From positions 1,014,501-1,078,500 of the forward strand of contig NZ_CP050063.1 of NCBI RefSeq assembly GCF_011604685.1: DNA of 64,000 nt, read 5' to 3'. The stretch comes from Spirosoma aureum (GTDB lineage Bacteria > Bacteroidota > Bacteroidia > Cytophagales > Spirosomataceae). This document shows, piece by piece, positions 1-10,139 of this stretch. Made by a program: the position numbers and the translations under genes. The notes under the pieces are model-generated. The model ran no database searches and was not told where the DNA came from. It worked only from the letters and a program-made list of their open reading frames with translations. The first letter of the stretch is position 1. Every line of letters starts with the position of its first letter.

Positions 1-26
1 ATTCACCACTATCAGACAGAAAAGTA

Positions 27-212
27 TTAAAGTTTTATATTAAGCGTTTCTAAGAGAGTGACAACCAAATGCATGCTATCGTCAGTTACTCCTACAACCG
101 TACCACAGGCAGTGCATTGAACAAAATACAGTTGGTATACACTATTCTTAACCGGAGCCGGTTGTAGCTCAAAAGCTGTATGCTGACAACGTGGACATCT
201 GGATTTAGCCAT
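27..212 (-). CDS. small zinc-ribbon protein, unknown function
   Basis: A 61-residue protein with a CPRC pair near the N-terminus and a CTAC pair about 25 residues later, spaced as in a single-zinc ribbon knuckle. The basic start and the lack of any hydrophobic segment suggest a cytoplasmic protein that may bind nucleic acid or protein. It stands alone on the minus strand, with a long AT-rich gene-free stretch behind it. Small single-ribbon proteins of this kind are common in Bacteroidota and mostly unnamed. The Cys spacing argues that it is a real gene; I cannot assign a function. Confidence 0.6.
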   Translation of the reverse strand: MAKSRCPRCQHTAFELQPAPVKNSVYQLYFVQCTACGTVVGVTDDSMHLVVTLLETLNIKL

Positions 213-1038
213 GAGTTGAATATGAATTAGGGAGAAAGGATATGCTTAATGAATCATAGAAATTGGTGTGGTTAGCGAAAATTTTAATTGAATACCATTT
301 ATAAGGTATCAATATTGCCCAAGTATACTCAAGGAAATGATAAATGAGAATTTTATATATGACTATTATTTATAATATGGCTATTTCTTATTTCTGTAAA
401 ATTCAAGTTTTGTTAAAAGGAAATGGATATAAGTAAAGATAATGTTTGGTCGATTTTGCTAAATGAATACTAATGCGGCTGATAATTAGCATGATCAATG
501 AGCTCAGAACGAAATTGAAGCTGCGTAGTGAGGAAATATTTTAGCATAATGGCAAAGTAACACCATGTTTATACTATTTAATAATTATTGATTGTACCCT
601 TTTCTCTTGTTTGGCTGTACGATGATTCTTTTATATGATTAAACTATCTTTTTTTAAGAATAAATAATTTTCTTCTTGTTGATAGAATCCATCATAGTTT
701 ATATTCTTCAGATTAAAATACAACTAATTTATCTATTTTAACTTTGAGTCACTGTAATTGAAATTTACTTTTAAATTAAATTATTAACTATAGGGATATT
801 TATCCCAATATATATAAATAGATAAAATGAGTGATAATATTGATTTTTGAAAAAAAGTGGCTATCTCGCTGAAATACTATAATTTCTCTATACCACTAAA
901 TAAAAAAACAAAAGGTGTATTTTCTAACGGATCACTTTAGTCCTTAAAGAATAGTAATTAGTAACACCTGTTGCTGAAAATTTATAATTAACATAGTGTC
1001 CTACCTGGCAACATGCCTACTGGTCGAATGAGGAGTTA
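213..1038. other. AT-rich gene-free stretch
   Basis: About 0.8 kb that is clearly more AT-rich than the rest of the window, with stop codons in all frames. I see no open frame worth calling, no tRNA-like fold, no long inverted repeat and no clear terminator. It separates the zinc-ribbon gene from gmhA, both on the minus strand. It could hold promoters, a small RNA or the residue of lost genes; nothing visible decides. Confidence 0.6.
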
Positions 1039-1614
1039 TCAACCAATCACTTGCTTTTCTATAAGCAGGATAAAGATGTGAATGACTTTTATATGGATTT
1101 CCTGAATTCGGTCAGCATAACCAAAATGAGGGACACGAATCTCCACATCAGCTTTTCCGGCAAGCTTGCCCCCGTCTTTTCCCGTTAGCAAAATTACGTG
1201 CATCCCTTTCGACCGGGCCGCTTCTACAGCTCTGATTATATTGGCCGAATTACCACTTGTGCTTAAACCTAGTAAAACGTCACCTTCGTTACCAAGGCCT
1301 TCAATAAATCGGGAAAACACAAATTCATAGCCATAGTCATTACTCACGCAGGAGATATGGCTCACATCAGAAATGGCAATAGCGGCCAGCGAACGCCGAT
1401 CGTCACGATAGCGTCCAGAAAGCTCTTCGGCAAAGTGCATGGCGTCGCAATGAGAACCGCCGTTGCCGCAGGATATAATTTTACGGCCTTTTTTTAGCGC
1501 ATCGGCCATAAGCCGGGCCGCCAGGTCGATAGCTGTAAGATTGTCGGGATTGCTGAGAAATGTATCTAAAACAGACTGTGCTTCAGTCAGTTCGTGGCGA
1601 ATTATGTCGAGCAT
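1039..1614 (-). CDS. gmhA: phosphoheptose isomerase (SIS domain)
   Basis: A 191-residue SIS-domain protein of the usual GmhA length. Two sugar-phosphate-binding signatures are visible: a [10 protein letters not shown] segment around residues 50-59 and a [10 protein letters not shown] segment near residue 115. The family converts sedoheptulose 7-phosphate to D-glycero-D-manno-heptose 7-phosphate, the first step of ADP-heptose synthesis for lipopolysaccharide core, in the cytoplasm. It lies behind an outer-membrane surface protein gene on the same strand with a 114-base gap, so a shared envelope role is possible. The other heptose genes are not in the window. A DiaA-like or other SIS protein is less likely given the length and signatures. 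Confidence 0.85.
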   Translation of the reverse strand: MLDIIRHELTEAQSVLDTFLSNPDNLTAIDLAARLMADALKKGRKIISCGNGGSHCDAMHFAEELSGRYRDDRRSLAAIAISDVSHISCVSNDYGYEFVFSRFIEGLGNEGDVLLGLSTSGNSANIIRAVEAARSKGMHVILLTGKDGGKLAGKADVEIRVPHFGYADRIQEIHIKVIHIFILLIEKQVIG

Positions 1615-1728
1615 TGAAATGCAGTTTTGAACTGTCTACTGCCAATGTTCAGTTGATGAAGCAGCAAACGGAGGCCAAAGTTGGCTACTATAGACTGAAA
1701 ACTCAAAACTGAAGGCAAAAATCTGATT

Positions 1729-3525
1729 TTAAAAAACCCAATTCCGATATGGAAGATTCCAGCGGAGCGCGAAACTGGCTAACTTGTCGGTATAGCTATC
1801 AGGCTGGTATTCGCTGTCTTTAAAGCGATACAATAAGCGACCTTCCAGAAAAATATTGTGCCGAATCATGTAGGAAGCCCGAAGGTCGGCGTAGGTAACA
1901 ATGGTTTTTCGGCCCTGCCCAATGAAGTTTCCTTCATTTCGAACATTACTGTAGTAATCTAACAGAATATTGCCACCATAATTACGGCCGGGTATATCGG
2001 CTCCATACATCATTATACCAAAAATTCCGTTTCCAGACCATTTTTTCTGCTGGTATCGGACTATACCAAGTCCTTCAACAAAGTTAGCGCCGAGCGGATG
2101 AGCCATAGGTTGGCTATAGTGCGCGTAATTGCCCTGCCCTGCCGACGAAAAGGTTGTATTGAAATGCGAATAGGTATAAGGTCGGGCTAAGTTTAGTTCG
2201 GTCTGAATATCGAGATTAGGGACGTTAAAGGCATCGATGTATTTGGCCCCAAGCTGAAACGCAAATTTATTCGTCCAGTTCCCTTTACCGGACATCAGTT
2301 CACTGAGCCTGAATTCGTCTAGCAGGAATTGACTATAAACCAGAAACTGAGTAAGGAAATTCGCTTTGAAGTCGATCCCGATCATGGCATTGTCGGCACT
2401 CCCTCTATACGATTCTACGAAGCGATAGAAGATGATTGGGTTCAGATAATTTATATCCAGGCGATCCCGACTAAATACTTCAGCTTCAAACACGCCCACA
2501 TTGATTTTTGGGCTTATGTTAATGCTGATATGGTGCATAGCCGCAAACTTCTGCGGAATGAGCATATTCGGTAATACACTTTCCTGGGTATTCTGTAGTT
2601 CGGTAAAAAGATTTGTATACTGGATTTTGCGACCTAGCTGCGTCGTTAATTTTAAGAATAGGTAAGGGGCACTATTATCGGAAAGCAGTAGAGAACGAAA
2701 TCCATTTCCGAAGAAGTTTCTGTCGTGGCCAAACTGGAGGTTTATAATTTTTAAAATATTGAGCGTAAAATAGCCGCGTGCCGTCAGAAAGTCTGCGCCG
2801 TTTTGGCGGTAAAGTTTGGTAAATCCTTCGCCGGGGGCAAACCCTCCGCCTACCTCCGGGCGGTATATGGGGGCATAATCCTTCGTAATATAATAAGGGT
2901 AAATGGCCTGGTTGTCGGCGAAGAATGTGTAGAAACCAAGTTTTTTGCCAATTGTACCTCTTACTTCCAGCCCGCGCGTATTCACAAATGGGTACCTTAA
3001 TGCCTCATCGGTAGTCGATTCCTGACCAGGAGCCTGTTCGCCACCAATACCAAAATAGACAACGGGATTTACATGGAGGTCAAAATCAGGGGTCTGTAGA
3101 CTGTAGAAATCGGCTTTTTTGCGATAAAATGACCGAAGAAAAGGGATTTTTCCACTTAGCGGTTTTTTACTATCACCGGGAGCTGGTGGTGGCAGCAAAT
3201 GCTTCGTAAAAGGGTCACGGGTCAACGAGTCAGTCGACGGCCGGGTCCATTCCCAACTATCATCCCGCAGGTAATTAAAATTGAAGTAGTCTGTATCAGA
3301 AAAGGGTCGGCCAGGTTTCGAGAGCAGACTATCGGTGAGCTGGATAATGCTCTGGCGGTTATAGGGTTTTACGGAGCTATGAAAACCGTCGGCCCAATGA
3401 CCCTGCCGAATTTCCAGTCGGTCGATTAAGTGATAATAGTCCGCATTAAGAGGTACAAATGGACTCTGGGACCAGACTGGAAAGGATACAACTAAAAAAC
3501 CAAATACGTAAAAAAAACGCTGCAT
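1729..3525 (-). CDS. outer-membrane capsule-assembly Wzi/RemB-like protein
   Basis: About 598 residues from the Met that begins an ordinary signal peptide (basic start, hydrophobic core, cleavage after VWSQ). An upstream in-frame start would add 13 hydrophilic residues before the signal and is not preferred. The body is rich in aromatic, alternating beta-strand segments and ends in WNLPYRNWVF, with the terminal aromatic residue of an outer-membrane barrel. It resembles the Wzi-type capsule-assembly and RemB gliding-associated family of Bacteroidota. It is divergent from upp, with 131 bases between the two chosen starts. The exact substrate cannot be read from the sequence. Confidence 0.6.
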   Translation of the reverse strand: MQRFFYVFGFLVVSFPVWSQSPFVPLNADYYHLIDRLEIRQGHWADGFHSSVKPYNRQSIIQLTDSLLSKPGRPFSDTDYFNFNYLRDDSWEWTRPSTDSLTRDPFTKHLLPPPAPGDSKKPLSGKIPFLRSFYRKKADFYSLQTPDFDLHVNPVVYFGIGGEQAPGQESTTDEALRYPFVNTRGLEVRGTIGKKLGFYTFFADNQAIYPYYITKDYAPIYRPEVGGGFAPGEGFTKLYRQNGADFLTARGYFTLNILKIINLQFGHDRNFFGNGFRSLLLSDNSAPYLFLKLTTQLGRKIQYTNLFTELQNTQESVLPNMLIPQKFAAMHHISINISPKINVGVFEAEVFSRDRLDINYLNPIIFYRFVESYRGSADNAMIGIDFKANFLTQFLVYSQFLLDEFRLSELMSGKGNWTNKFAFQLGAKYIDAFNVPNLDIQTELNLARPYTYSHFNTTFSSAGQGNYAHYSQPMAHPLGANFVEGLGIVRYQQKKWSGNGIFGIMMYGADIPGRNYGGNILLDYYSNVRNEGNFIGQGRKTIVTYADLRASYMIRHNIFLEGRLLYRFKDSEYQPDSYTDKLASFALRWNLPYRNWVF

Positions 3526-3656
3526 ACAAGTTACCGGATAGCTCACTCTACTCCGTTCATCCACACAATTTGCTTTATCTGAGCGACAAATTAGGCAATT
3601 GGTTTGGATATACGCCAGTCATCCGGCTAATTTACGGAGAAAGACCCCTGTTATCT
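3526..3656. promoter_or_regulatory. shared divergent promoter region
   Basis: The 131 bases between the outward-facing starts of the Wzi-like gene (minus) and upp (plus) must carry both promoters. A purine-rich GGAGAAAGA at 3636-3644 sits 12 bases before the chosen upp ATG at 3657 and could act as a ribosome binding site, which is uncommon in Bacteroidota. No convincing -7 box was found on either strand. Confidence 0.4.
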
Positions 3657-4304
3657 ATGTTTGTTTTTGCGCAACAGCCCTCGCTGGTTAATCAATTCGT
3701 GGCCGAACTTCGTGATGTTTCGATCCAGAAAGACCGTTTACGCTTTCGTCGGAATCTCGAGCGGATCGGCGAACTGATGGCTTATGAAATTTCAAAGACG
3801 CTTCCTTACCATAATGTCTCGATAAAAACACCACTCGGTATTTCTGAAACACAACTGCTTAGACAACAGCCTGTTCTGGCGACAATAATGCGAGCGGGGC
3901 TACCTTTTCATCAAGGATTAGCCAATTATTTCGACCAGGCAGAAAACGCTTTTGCAGGCGCTTATCGGGGGTATAGTGCCAGCGATAGTGATGAGTTCGA
4001 GATTACAATGGATTACATTGTCAGCCCGGATATAGGCGGTAAAACACTTATTCTAAGTGACCCAATGCTGGCTACGGGCCGTTCGCTAGAAAAAATATAT
4101 CATGCTATGCTTCGCTACGGAATTCCGGCGCAAACGCATATTGCCGCTATCATAGCCAGCCCGGAAGGAGTTCGTCATGTGCAGCGCCAATTACCCCAAT
4201 GTCATCTCTGGCTGGGGGCTATCGATAGTCACCTGAACGAACATTCGTACATTGTTCCCGGACTTGGGGACGCAGGTGATCTGGCCTATGGAGGGAAAGT
4301 ATAA
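3657..4304 (+). CDS. upp: uracil phosphoribosyltransferase
   Basis: A 215-residue enzyme converting uracil and PRPP to UMP in pyrimidine salvage (cytoplasm). The PRPP loop reads LILSDPMLATGRSL near residue 135, and the uracil-binding C-terminus reads YIVPGLGDAGDLAYG. The open frame runs 66 codons further upstream, but that extension is unlike the family, overlaps the divergent gene's start and lacks homology that I recognise. ATG 3657 gives the normal family length and has a purine-rich site 12 bases upstream. It is convergent with the LolA-like gene. pyrD of the de novo pathway is also in this window but not linked. Confidence 0.9.
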   Translation: MFVFAQQPSLVNQFVAELRDVSIQKDRLRFRRNLERIGELMAYEISKTLPYHNVSIKTPLGISETQLLRQQPVLATIMRAGLPFHQGLANYFDQAENAFAGAYRGYSASDSDEFEITMDYIVSPDIGGKTLILSDPMLATGRSLEKIYHAMLRYGIPAQTHIAAIIASPEGVRHVQRQLPQCHLWLGAIDSHLNEHSYIVPGLGDAGDLAYGGKV

Positions 4305-4319
4305 AGCGATGTATGGTTC

Positions 4320-4368
4320 AGGATGTATGATCTATTCTGACCTCCAGAAGAAATTCGTCATACATCCT
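4320..4368. terminator. hairpin between convergent upp and LolA-like genes
   Basis: An 11-bp perfect inverted repeat (AGGATGTATGA at 4320-4330 with TCATACATCCT at 4358-4368) lies between the two convergent stop codons. The loop is 27 bases and no long T-run follows, so it is a plausible but weak bidirectional terminator. Confidence 0.45.
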
Positions 4369-4378
4369 CACTCATTTA

Positions 4379-5020
4379 TTACCGGAGGTCAACGACTTCA
4401 ACGCCTGGATACTTTGATTTATCAAAGATGAAATCCGAATCGGATACAGTGGCGTTCGGCGTAAACTTAGTAATGGTATAGGTAGTTCGCTTACCATCTT
4501 TGTTAATGATCAGCCAGTTACGAACGGATTTGTCAGCTTTGTCTACCGAAATCTGAATGGTTGAAATTGGGCTCTTTTGCCGATTTGGGGTCAATTCAAT
4601 GACTTCGAGGGTACGACCGTTCTGCTTTTGCTCCTTTAAAAAACGGTAATCGAACCCACGTTTATAGATTGTGTAAATCTGTGTCGGATTTAGTTCACCA
4701 GCAGCGCCATCTTCATAATCCTGTACATTCACTTCATTGGATTCTTTGATGTAGGTCGACATCGTTTGTCCGTCAGAGAAAACCTCCTGGCCGCCTAATT
4801 TCAACCGGAACTTCGCATCCTTTACGCTTAAGTCTCCCTTATAGGATTCATTTGCCCCAGCTCCGACACTGGCATAGGTGAAGGTGGCCTGGTATGATTT
4901 CAGGGATTTATACTGTTTGCTCATTGCATCCAGAATGCCCTTTGCGCGCTTATCCTTCTGAGCTACTGCGGGTAGTGCCATCACTACTGCCAGCCCCAGC
5001 ATCCATGCTACTTTTTTCAT
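4379..5020 (-). CDS. LolA-like outer-membrane lipoprotein carrier protein
   Basis: About 213 residues from the Met opening a clear signal peptide that ends in AVAQ. The mature part has the LolA pattern: amphipathic helices (ILDAMSKQYKSLKSYQATF), then repeated strands with phrases such as GKYRL-like KFRLKLGG and FSDGQTMSTYI, and a late SDSDFIFD. LolA homologues shuttle lipoproteins from the inner to the outer membrane through the periplasm. It lies 140 bases downstream of ftsK on the same strand, an association common in Cytophagales genomes as I recall. An upstream start would add 13 residues before the signal and is rejected. Confidence 0.75.
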   Translation of the reverse strand: MKKVAWMLGLAVVMALPAVAQKDKRAKGILDAMSKQYKSLKSYQATFTYASVGAGANESYKGDLSVKDAKFRLKLGGQEVFSDGQTMSTYIKESNEVNVQDYEDGAAGELNPTQIYTIYKRGFDYRFLKEQKQNGRTLEVIELTPNRQKSPISTIQISVDKADKSVRNWLIINKDGKRTTYTITKFTPNATVSDSDFIFDKSKYPGVEVVDLR

Positions 5021-5160
5021 TTTTATGTAGTTACTCTTAAATTCAAGTTGTGAAGACAACTGACCGTACGAGCTATCTTATTGTAATTAGACTAGAAAAC
5101 AACACGAAAAGTTTAATTTGATCCATTTTATTAGGAACTGTTAACGCACTGATTGACTGT

Positions 5161-7761
5161 CTAGTCTCCCTTCAGGCGTTTCAGTATTTCTTCCAGCATT
5201 TGCAGATCCTGAACGAGTACATCGCGAGCTTTACTACCCTCAAAAGCCCCCACAATTTTGGCCGCTTCTAATTGGTCGATAAGCCGCCCGGCGCGGTTGT
5301 AGCCAAGCTTGAGTTTGCGCTGTATGAGTGACGTACTTCCCTGCTGATGAATAACAATCAGCCGGGCGGCCTCATCAAACATTGGGTCACGATTGTCAAG
5401 ATCTACGTCTTTGTCGTCGCTCTGACCACCATCATCACCAATGAATTCCGGCAACGCATATGCCTCATCATAGCCACGCTGGTTACCTACATAATCGCAG
5501 AGATCTTCAATTTCGTTGGTATCCACAAAAGGACACTGTAAGCGGATGATATCGGAGTTCGACGATAGCAACATATCCCCCATACCGACCAGCTGTTCTG
5601 CTCCACCTGTATCCAGAATTGTTCGTGAATCGATCTTCGATGTTACTTTAAACGATAGACGGGCCGGGAAGTTCGCTTTGATCAGACCGGTAATGACATT
5701 CACCGACGGCCGTTGCGTGGCCACAACCAGGTGAATCCCGATAGCCCGTGCTAACTGCGCCAGTCGGGCAATGGGTTGCTCCACTTCTTTGCCTGCCGTC
5801 ATCATCAAATCGGCAAGCTCATCGACAATTAAGACGATGTAGGGCAGAAAGCGATGGCCTTTATCGGGGTTCAACCGACGTTTTACAAACTTTGCATTAT
5901 ATTCTTTCAGATTCCGGCAACCGCCATCTTTTAGCAGGTTGTACCGATTATCCATCTCAATACACAGCGAATTAAGCGTGTTTACGACCTTTTTCGTGTC
6001 GGTAATAATCGGCTCCTCTGAATCGGGGAGCTTTGCCAGAAAATGCCGTTCTAACTTATTGAACAACGTCAGTTCGACCTTTTTGGGGTCTACCAGTACC
6101 AATTTTAGCTGCGACGGATGTTTCTTGTAAATCAGCGAGGTAAGAAGCACGTTCAATCCGACCGATTTACCCTGACCGGTAGCCCCAGCCATCAGCAAGT
6201 GCGGCATTTTGGCCAGGTCGGCAACATAAATTTCGTTGGATATGGTCTTGCCCAATACGATCGGTAAATCGAATTTACTACTCGTAAAAATATCGCTCGT
6301 GATAACCGATCGCATCGAGACCATTTCACGATTCTTGTTCGGTACCTCAATGCCAATAGTACCCATGCCGGGCATTGGCGCAATGATCCGAATGCCCAGC
6401 GCCGACAGGTTAAGGGCTATGTCGTCTTCGAGGCTTTTGATTTTAGAAATTCGGACGCCTTTGGCCGGAACAATTTCATAAAGCGTGACCGTTGGTCCGA
6501 TCGATGCCTGAATGGAGTCGATTTCAATACCAAAATTACGCAGCGTTGTTTCGATACGCTCTTTATTGGCTGTCAGCTCATCTTCCGAAACCTGCGCCTT
6601 GCGTGTGTTCTGGTACTCGGTAAGCAGGTCATTCGTTGGGTATTGGTACTGGGGCAGGTCGAGAGTTGGGTCATAGAGCCCATGAGTAGCAACCAGATCA
6701 TCGTCTTCGAATGGGTCTGGTTCAAAGGTTGGCGCTGGCGTTGCGCCAAGTTCTTCGGGTTCAGCTACCGGATCATCAGTGACCGATTCCCGATTCTTGA
6801 TCGTCAGTGTTACGCCCGTCGTCTTCGCAATAAGTTCAGGCACGGATGCCTCCTGATGATGCGCATCATTCAATGGACTGTCAGGCGAAGAAATAGCCTC
6901 TTCAGGAACAGGAACTGAGTGCGAAAAATCAACTGGAGCCGTATAATCCGGAACCGTTTCCTCATAATCCGCTTCGCTCTCTTCATACGATTGTAGCGTA
7001 TCGTCAGGGCGTTTGGGCGATTTCGGGCGAACACCACCTGCCAGGTTAGGCGCGGAAAAACTGGGGAGTTTTATATTTCTGACATCGAAGAAATAAACGA
7101 CGAACAGAAACAGGACAAAGCCAATAAATGCCAGATTTCCCCAACCAAACAGGCTATAGAGGGCAACGTTGAACTCATAGCCAATGCCGCCACACCAGAT
7201 GCTGTCCGTTTCCGCAGAATCGGTAACGAGAACAATATAACCCAGCAGCAAACTGCTCCAGACCGACAGAAAGAGCAAACCCGCCGTAGCCCGACTTAGC
7301 GGTAGCAGTTCTCGCCGGAGCGTAAGTTTATAGCCCGCCAAAAACATAATGATGGGCAGTGTCAATGCGCCAACGCCGAACCATCGGAACACAAATACAT
7401 GGGCAACGAAAGCACCTACCAGACCAACCCAGTTGCGGGTTTCGGGACCTGATTCGGCCAATGGCTGAGAAAACGCAGCGCCAACTACACTCTGATCGGC
7501 CTGGCCGGTAATCAGGTATGATATAAAGGCTATGAATAGACCAACAGCCAGCAGCATAAGTAAAACGCCTAACGTGAGGGTTGAACGCTGGTCGCTAAAC
7601 CAACTATCGAGCGCGGCTCCCCAGTCAAAAGATGGTCGCGGCTCCCGCAACCGACCTGCGGAGCCGTTGTCGCGGCTTGGCCGGGGCGCATTCTGTCGGT
7701 TGCGATCTGGGGTAGGCTGACGAACTGTATTCTGTCGTGATGATGTCGTTGGTTGTGCCAT
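5161..7761 (-). CDS. ftsK: FtsK/SpoIIIE DNA translocase
   Basis: 866 residues in FtsK order: a short basic, proline-rich cytoplasmic tail (1-50), four membrane segments between about residues 60 and 226, an acidic low-complexity linker (about 250-370), then the RecA-type motor. Walker A GATGQGKS is at about 526-533, Walker B is IVLIVDEL, and a winged-helix gamma domain fills the last 65 residues. The protein anchors at the division septum and pumps chromosome ends apart while guiding dimer resolution. Its closest downstream neighbour is the LolA-like gene. The motor, linker and gamma domain are all intact. Confidence 0.93.
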   Translation of the reverse strand: MAQPTTSSRQNTVRQPTPDRNRQNAPRPSRDNGSAGRLREPRPSFDWGAALDSWFSDQRSTLTLGVLLMLLAVGLFIAFISYLITGQADQSVVGAAFSQPLAESGPETRNWVGLVGAFVAHVFVFRWFGVGALTLPIIMFLAGYKLTLRRELLPLSRATAGLLFLSVWSSLLLGYIVLVTDSAETDSIWCGGIGYEFNVALYSLFGWGNLAFIGFVLFLFVVYFFDVRNIKLPSFSAPNLAGGVRPKSPKRPDDTLQSYEESEADYEETVPDYTAPVDFSHSVPVPEEAISSPDSPLNDAHHQEASVPELIAKTTGVTLTIKNRESVTDDPVAEPEELGATPAPTFEPDPFEDDDLVATHGLYDPTLDLPQYQYPTNDLLTEYQNTRKAQVSEDELTANKERIETTLRNFGIEIDSIQASIGPTVTLYEIVPAKGVRISKIKSLEDDIALNLSALGIRIIAPMPGMGTIGIEVPNKNREMVSMRSVITSDIFTSSKFDLPIVLGKTISNEIYVADLAKMPHLLMAGATGQGKSVGLNVLLTSLIYKKHPSQLKLVLVDPKKVELTLFNKLERHFLAKLPDSEEPIITDTKKVVNTLNSLCIEMDNRYNLLKDGGCRNLKEYNAKFVKRRLNPDKGHRFLPYIVLIVDELADLMMTAGKEVEQPIARLAQLARAIGIHLVVATQRPSVNVITGLIKANFPARLSFKVTSKIDSRTILDTGGAEQLVGMGDMLLSSNSDIIRLQCPFVDTNEIEDLCDYVGNQRGYDEAYALPEFIGDDGGQSDDKDVDLDNRDPMFDEAARLIVIHQQGSTSLIQRKLKLGYNRAGRLIDQLEAAKIVGAFEGSKARDVLVQDLQMLEEILKRLKGD

Positions 7762-7882
7762 GCGTTGGGGTAGGGCTGAAGCGGCAGTGGTAAATTTCCC
7801 ATTTTTTAACGAAAAATCGTGTAGAAAAACACATAATTCGGGGAAAACGCGGGAACGGTCCTAAATGGCAAATTTTGGCGAA

Positions 7883-8956
7883 TCAAGCAGTTGGCAGAGC
7901 CGAAGTAACCGTTCCGTTCAGAAATGCCCGATTAATACGCTTAGCCAGGCCTGGGCCTTCATAAATGAAACTTGTATATACCTGAACCAAGCTTGCTCCG
8001 GCACTAAGTTTCTCCTGGGCATCTTCGGCAGAAAAAATCCCCCCGACACCAATAATCGGAAATGCTCCACCCGATTGCTGATGAAGGTATCGAATCACTT
8101 CGGTTGACCGTTCGCGTAAAGGCCGCCCGCTAACTCCACCCGCACCTATCTGCGACACTGTCGTCGGGTTTGTCTGCAAACCATCGCGGCTTATGGTCGT
8201 ATTGGTGGCAATAACGCCAGCAATACCTGTTTCGGCTACAATGCTAATAATGTCATCAAGTTGCCCATTCGTTAAATCTGGGGCTATTTTTAGCAGGATC
8301 GGTTTAGAGGAAGGCCGCTGGCGATTTTCGGTTTGTAACGCTGTCAAGAGGTGAGTTAGCGGTTCTTTTTCCTGAAGGTCGCGCAGACCTGGGGTATTGG
8401 GTGAACTAACGTTGACAACAAAATAATCGACCGCATCGAACAACTCCCGAAAACTAATCAGGTAATCATTCAGGGCACTTTCGTTCGGTGTATCTTTATT
8501 CTTGCCAATATTGCCGCCAATAATCACGTTTCGGCCACCCCGATTTTGGGCAAAGTGGCGGAGCCTTCCACCCGCTGGACCTGCCCCTTTGTTGTTGAAT
8601 CCCATTCGATTGATGAGCCCGCCATCGGCTTTTAGCCGGAATAAGCGCGGACGCGGGTTGCCGGGCTGAGGCCGGGGAGTTACGGTTCCGATCTCGACAA
8701 AGCCAAATCCCAGATCGCTCAATTCGCTGACCAGATCGGCATTTTTATCGAAGCCTGCGGCCATACCTACCGGATTCGGAAAGGTAAGGCCGAAGACCGT
8801 TCGGTGTAAACGCTGATCGTCAAGCACGTATAGCCTGCGGCAAATCGCCGATACGCCTGGGATAGCCAGGGTAAACTTAAGAAGCGTCGTTACGGTATGG
8901 TGAATCGTTTCCGCATCAAAACGGAATAACAGAGGCAGAATGATGCGCTTATACAT
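7883..8956 (-). CDS. pyrD: dihydroorotate dehydrogenase (quinone)
   Basis: 357 residues, the length of class 2 membrane-associated enzymes. It oxidises dihydroorotate to orotate in pyrimidine synthesis, passing electrons through FMN to quinone. The N-terminal amphipathic membrane extension is present. The catalytic base segment reads [11 protein letters not shown], with Ser as expected for class 2, and the FMN-phosphate loop reads [12 protein letters not shown]. Most of the AAGFDKNA substrate signature is visible near residue 67. A TACCTTTG promoter box lies only 6 bases before the ATG. Confidence 0.93.
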   Translation of the reverse strand: MYKRIILPLLFRFDAETIHHTVTTLLKFTLAIPGVSAICRRLYVLDDQRLHRTVFGLTFPNPVGMAAGFDKNADLVSELSDLGFGFVEIGTVTPRPQPGNPRPRLFRLKADGGLINRMGFNNKGAGPAGGRLRHFAQNRGGRNVIIGGNIGKNKDTPNESALNDYLISFRELFDAVDYFVVNVSSPNTPGLRDLQEKEPLTHLLTALQTENRQRPSSKPILLKIAPDLTNGQLDDIISIVAETGIAGVIATNTTISRDGLQTNPTTVSQIGAGGVSGRPLRERSTEVIRYLHQQSGGAFPIIGVGGIFSAEDAQEKLSAGASLVQVYTSFIYEGPGLAKRINRAFLNGTVTSALPTA

Positions 8957-8961
8957 GGCTG

Positions 8962-8969
8962 CAAAGGTA
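8962..8969 (-). promoter_or_regulatory. -7 box TACCTTTG for pyrD
   Basis: On the minus strand TACCTTTG matches the Bacteroidota TAnnTTTG element exactly and ends 6 bases before the pyrD ATG. Transcription would start at or next to the start codon, so the mRNA is probably leaderless or nearly so. Confidence 0.55.
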
Positions 8970-9007
8970 CTGTCTCTACACTATAAGGCCACTAAACCCG
9001 GATAAGT

Positions 9008-9880
9008 TTAGCCAAATAAGTCTGACGAAAGATATCGGTCACCCCGATCGCAGATGATACAGACAATAACTCCTGACTCCAGTTCCTGGGCAAGTTCCAA
9101 CGCAGCCCATACGGCCCCGCCACTGCTCATACCCGCGAAAACCCCCTCGACATTAGCCAGTTTCCGGGTTTGTTGCGTAGCGTCGTCAGCCGAAACCTCA
9201 ATGACACGGTCGACCCGTTGCGGCTCAAAAATCTTCGGTAAGTATTCCACCGGCCATTTCCGGATACCCGGTATCGACGACCCGTCGGTTGGCTGACAGC
9301 CAACAATCTGTATCGCCGGATTTTTCTCTTTCAGATAGCGCGAGGTGCCCATAATAGTACCTGTTGTACCCATCGATGAGACAAAATGCGTAATCTGCCC
9401 ATCGGTATCACGCCATATTTCTGGGCCCGTTGTGCGGTAGTGGGCTAAGTAATTGTCGGGGTTTGCAAACTGATTGAGCATCAGGTAACCACCTTTCTGT
9501 ACCTGTTCTTCGGCAAAGTCCCTGGCGCCTTCAATGGTTTCTGTTAAAATAACCTTCGCACCGAATGCTTCCATCGTTAAGACACGCTCACGGGTAGAGT
9601 TTGAGGGCATCACCAGCTCAATATCTATGTTGTAAAGGCGTGCAATCATGGCCAGAGCAATACCTGTGTTTCCACTGGTGGCTTCAATTAACTTCATGCC
9701 GGGCTTTAAATCTCCCCGCGATAAAGCGCCCTGGATCATGCTAACGGCGGCTCTATCTTTTACGCTTCCGCCAGGGTTGTTGCCTTCTAGCTTGCCATAC
9801 AATCGAACATTGGGGTTGGGGTTCAGGCGATTCAATTCTATCAACGGCGTATTGCCGACTAAATCAAGCAGGGTTGCCAT
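9008..9880 (-). CDS. cysM: cysteine synthase B (O-acetylserine sulfhydrylase)
   Basis: About 290 residues, the size of CysM, starting at the Met of MATLLDLVGNTPL; a longer open frame adds 13 unconvincing residues. This PLP enzyme makes cysteine from O-acetylserine and sulfide or thiosulfate. The PLP lysine is in GGSVKDRAA, the substrate loop is EATSGNTG, and the phosphate loop is SSMGTTGTIMGTS. The C-terminus CDRGDRYLSSDLF is typical of the B isozyme. No other sulfur genes are adjacent. Confidence 0.9.
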   Translation of the reverse strand: MATLLDLVGNTPLIELNRLNPNPNVRLYGKLEGNNPGGSVKDRAAVSMIQGALSRGDLKPGMKLIEATSGNTGIALAMIARLYNIDIELVMPSNSTRERVLTMEAFGAKVILTETIEGARDFAEEQVQKGGYLMLNQFANPDNYLAHYRTTGPEIWRDTDGQITHFVSSMGTTGTIMGTSRYLKEKNPAIQIVGCQPTDGSSIPGIRKWPVEYLPKIFEPQRVDRVIEVSADDATQQTRKLANVEGVFAGMSSGGAVWAALELAQELESGVIVCIICDRGDRYLSSDLFG

Positions 9881-10139
9881 GCCAATAAATCTGTGGTAAT
9901 GTTGTCGTTTTAAGGACAAATGAACTTAATAAGTTCGCAGGGCGATTTTTTCGGTCAGGAAAAGTGATATTCTTTAACGTAAATCAACAGGATAATTTTT
10001 TCAAAACGTTTTTTTTCATCACGTAATGAATTGATAATTAAAAATTTGTAAACTTGCTATAGGTTAATCTATGCTGTGTAGCTGAGTCTGCATTACTGGT
10101 TTAACTGTATCCTTATTCACACCTTTAAATATATCGATT

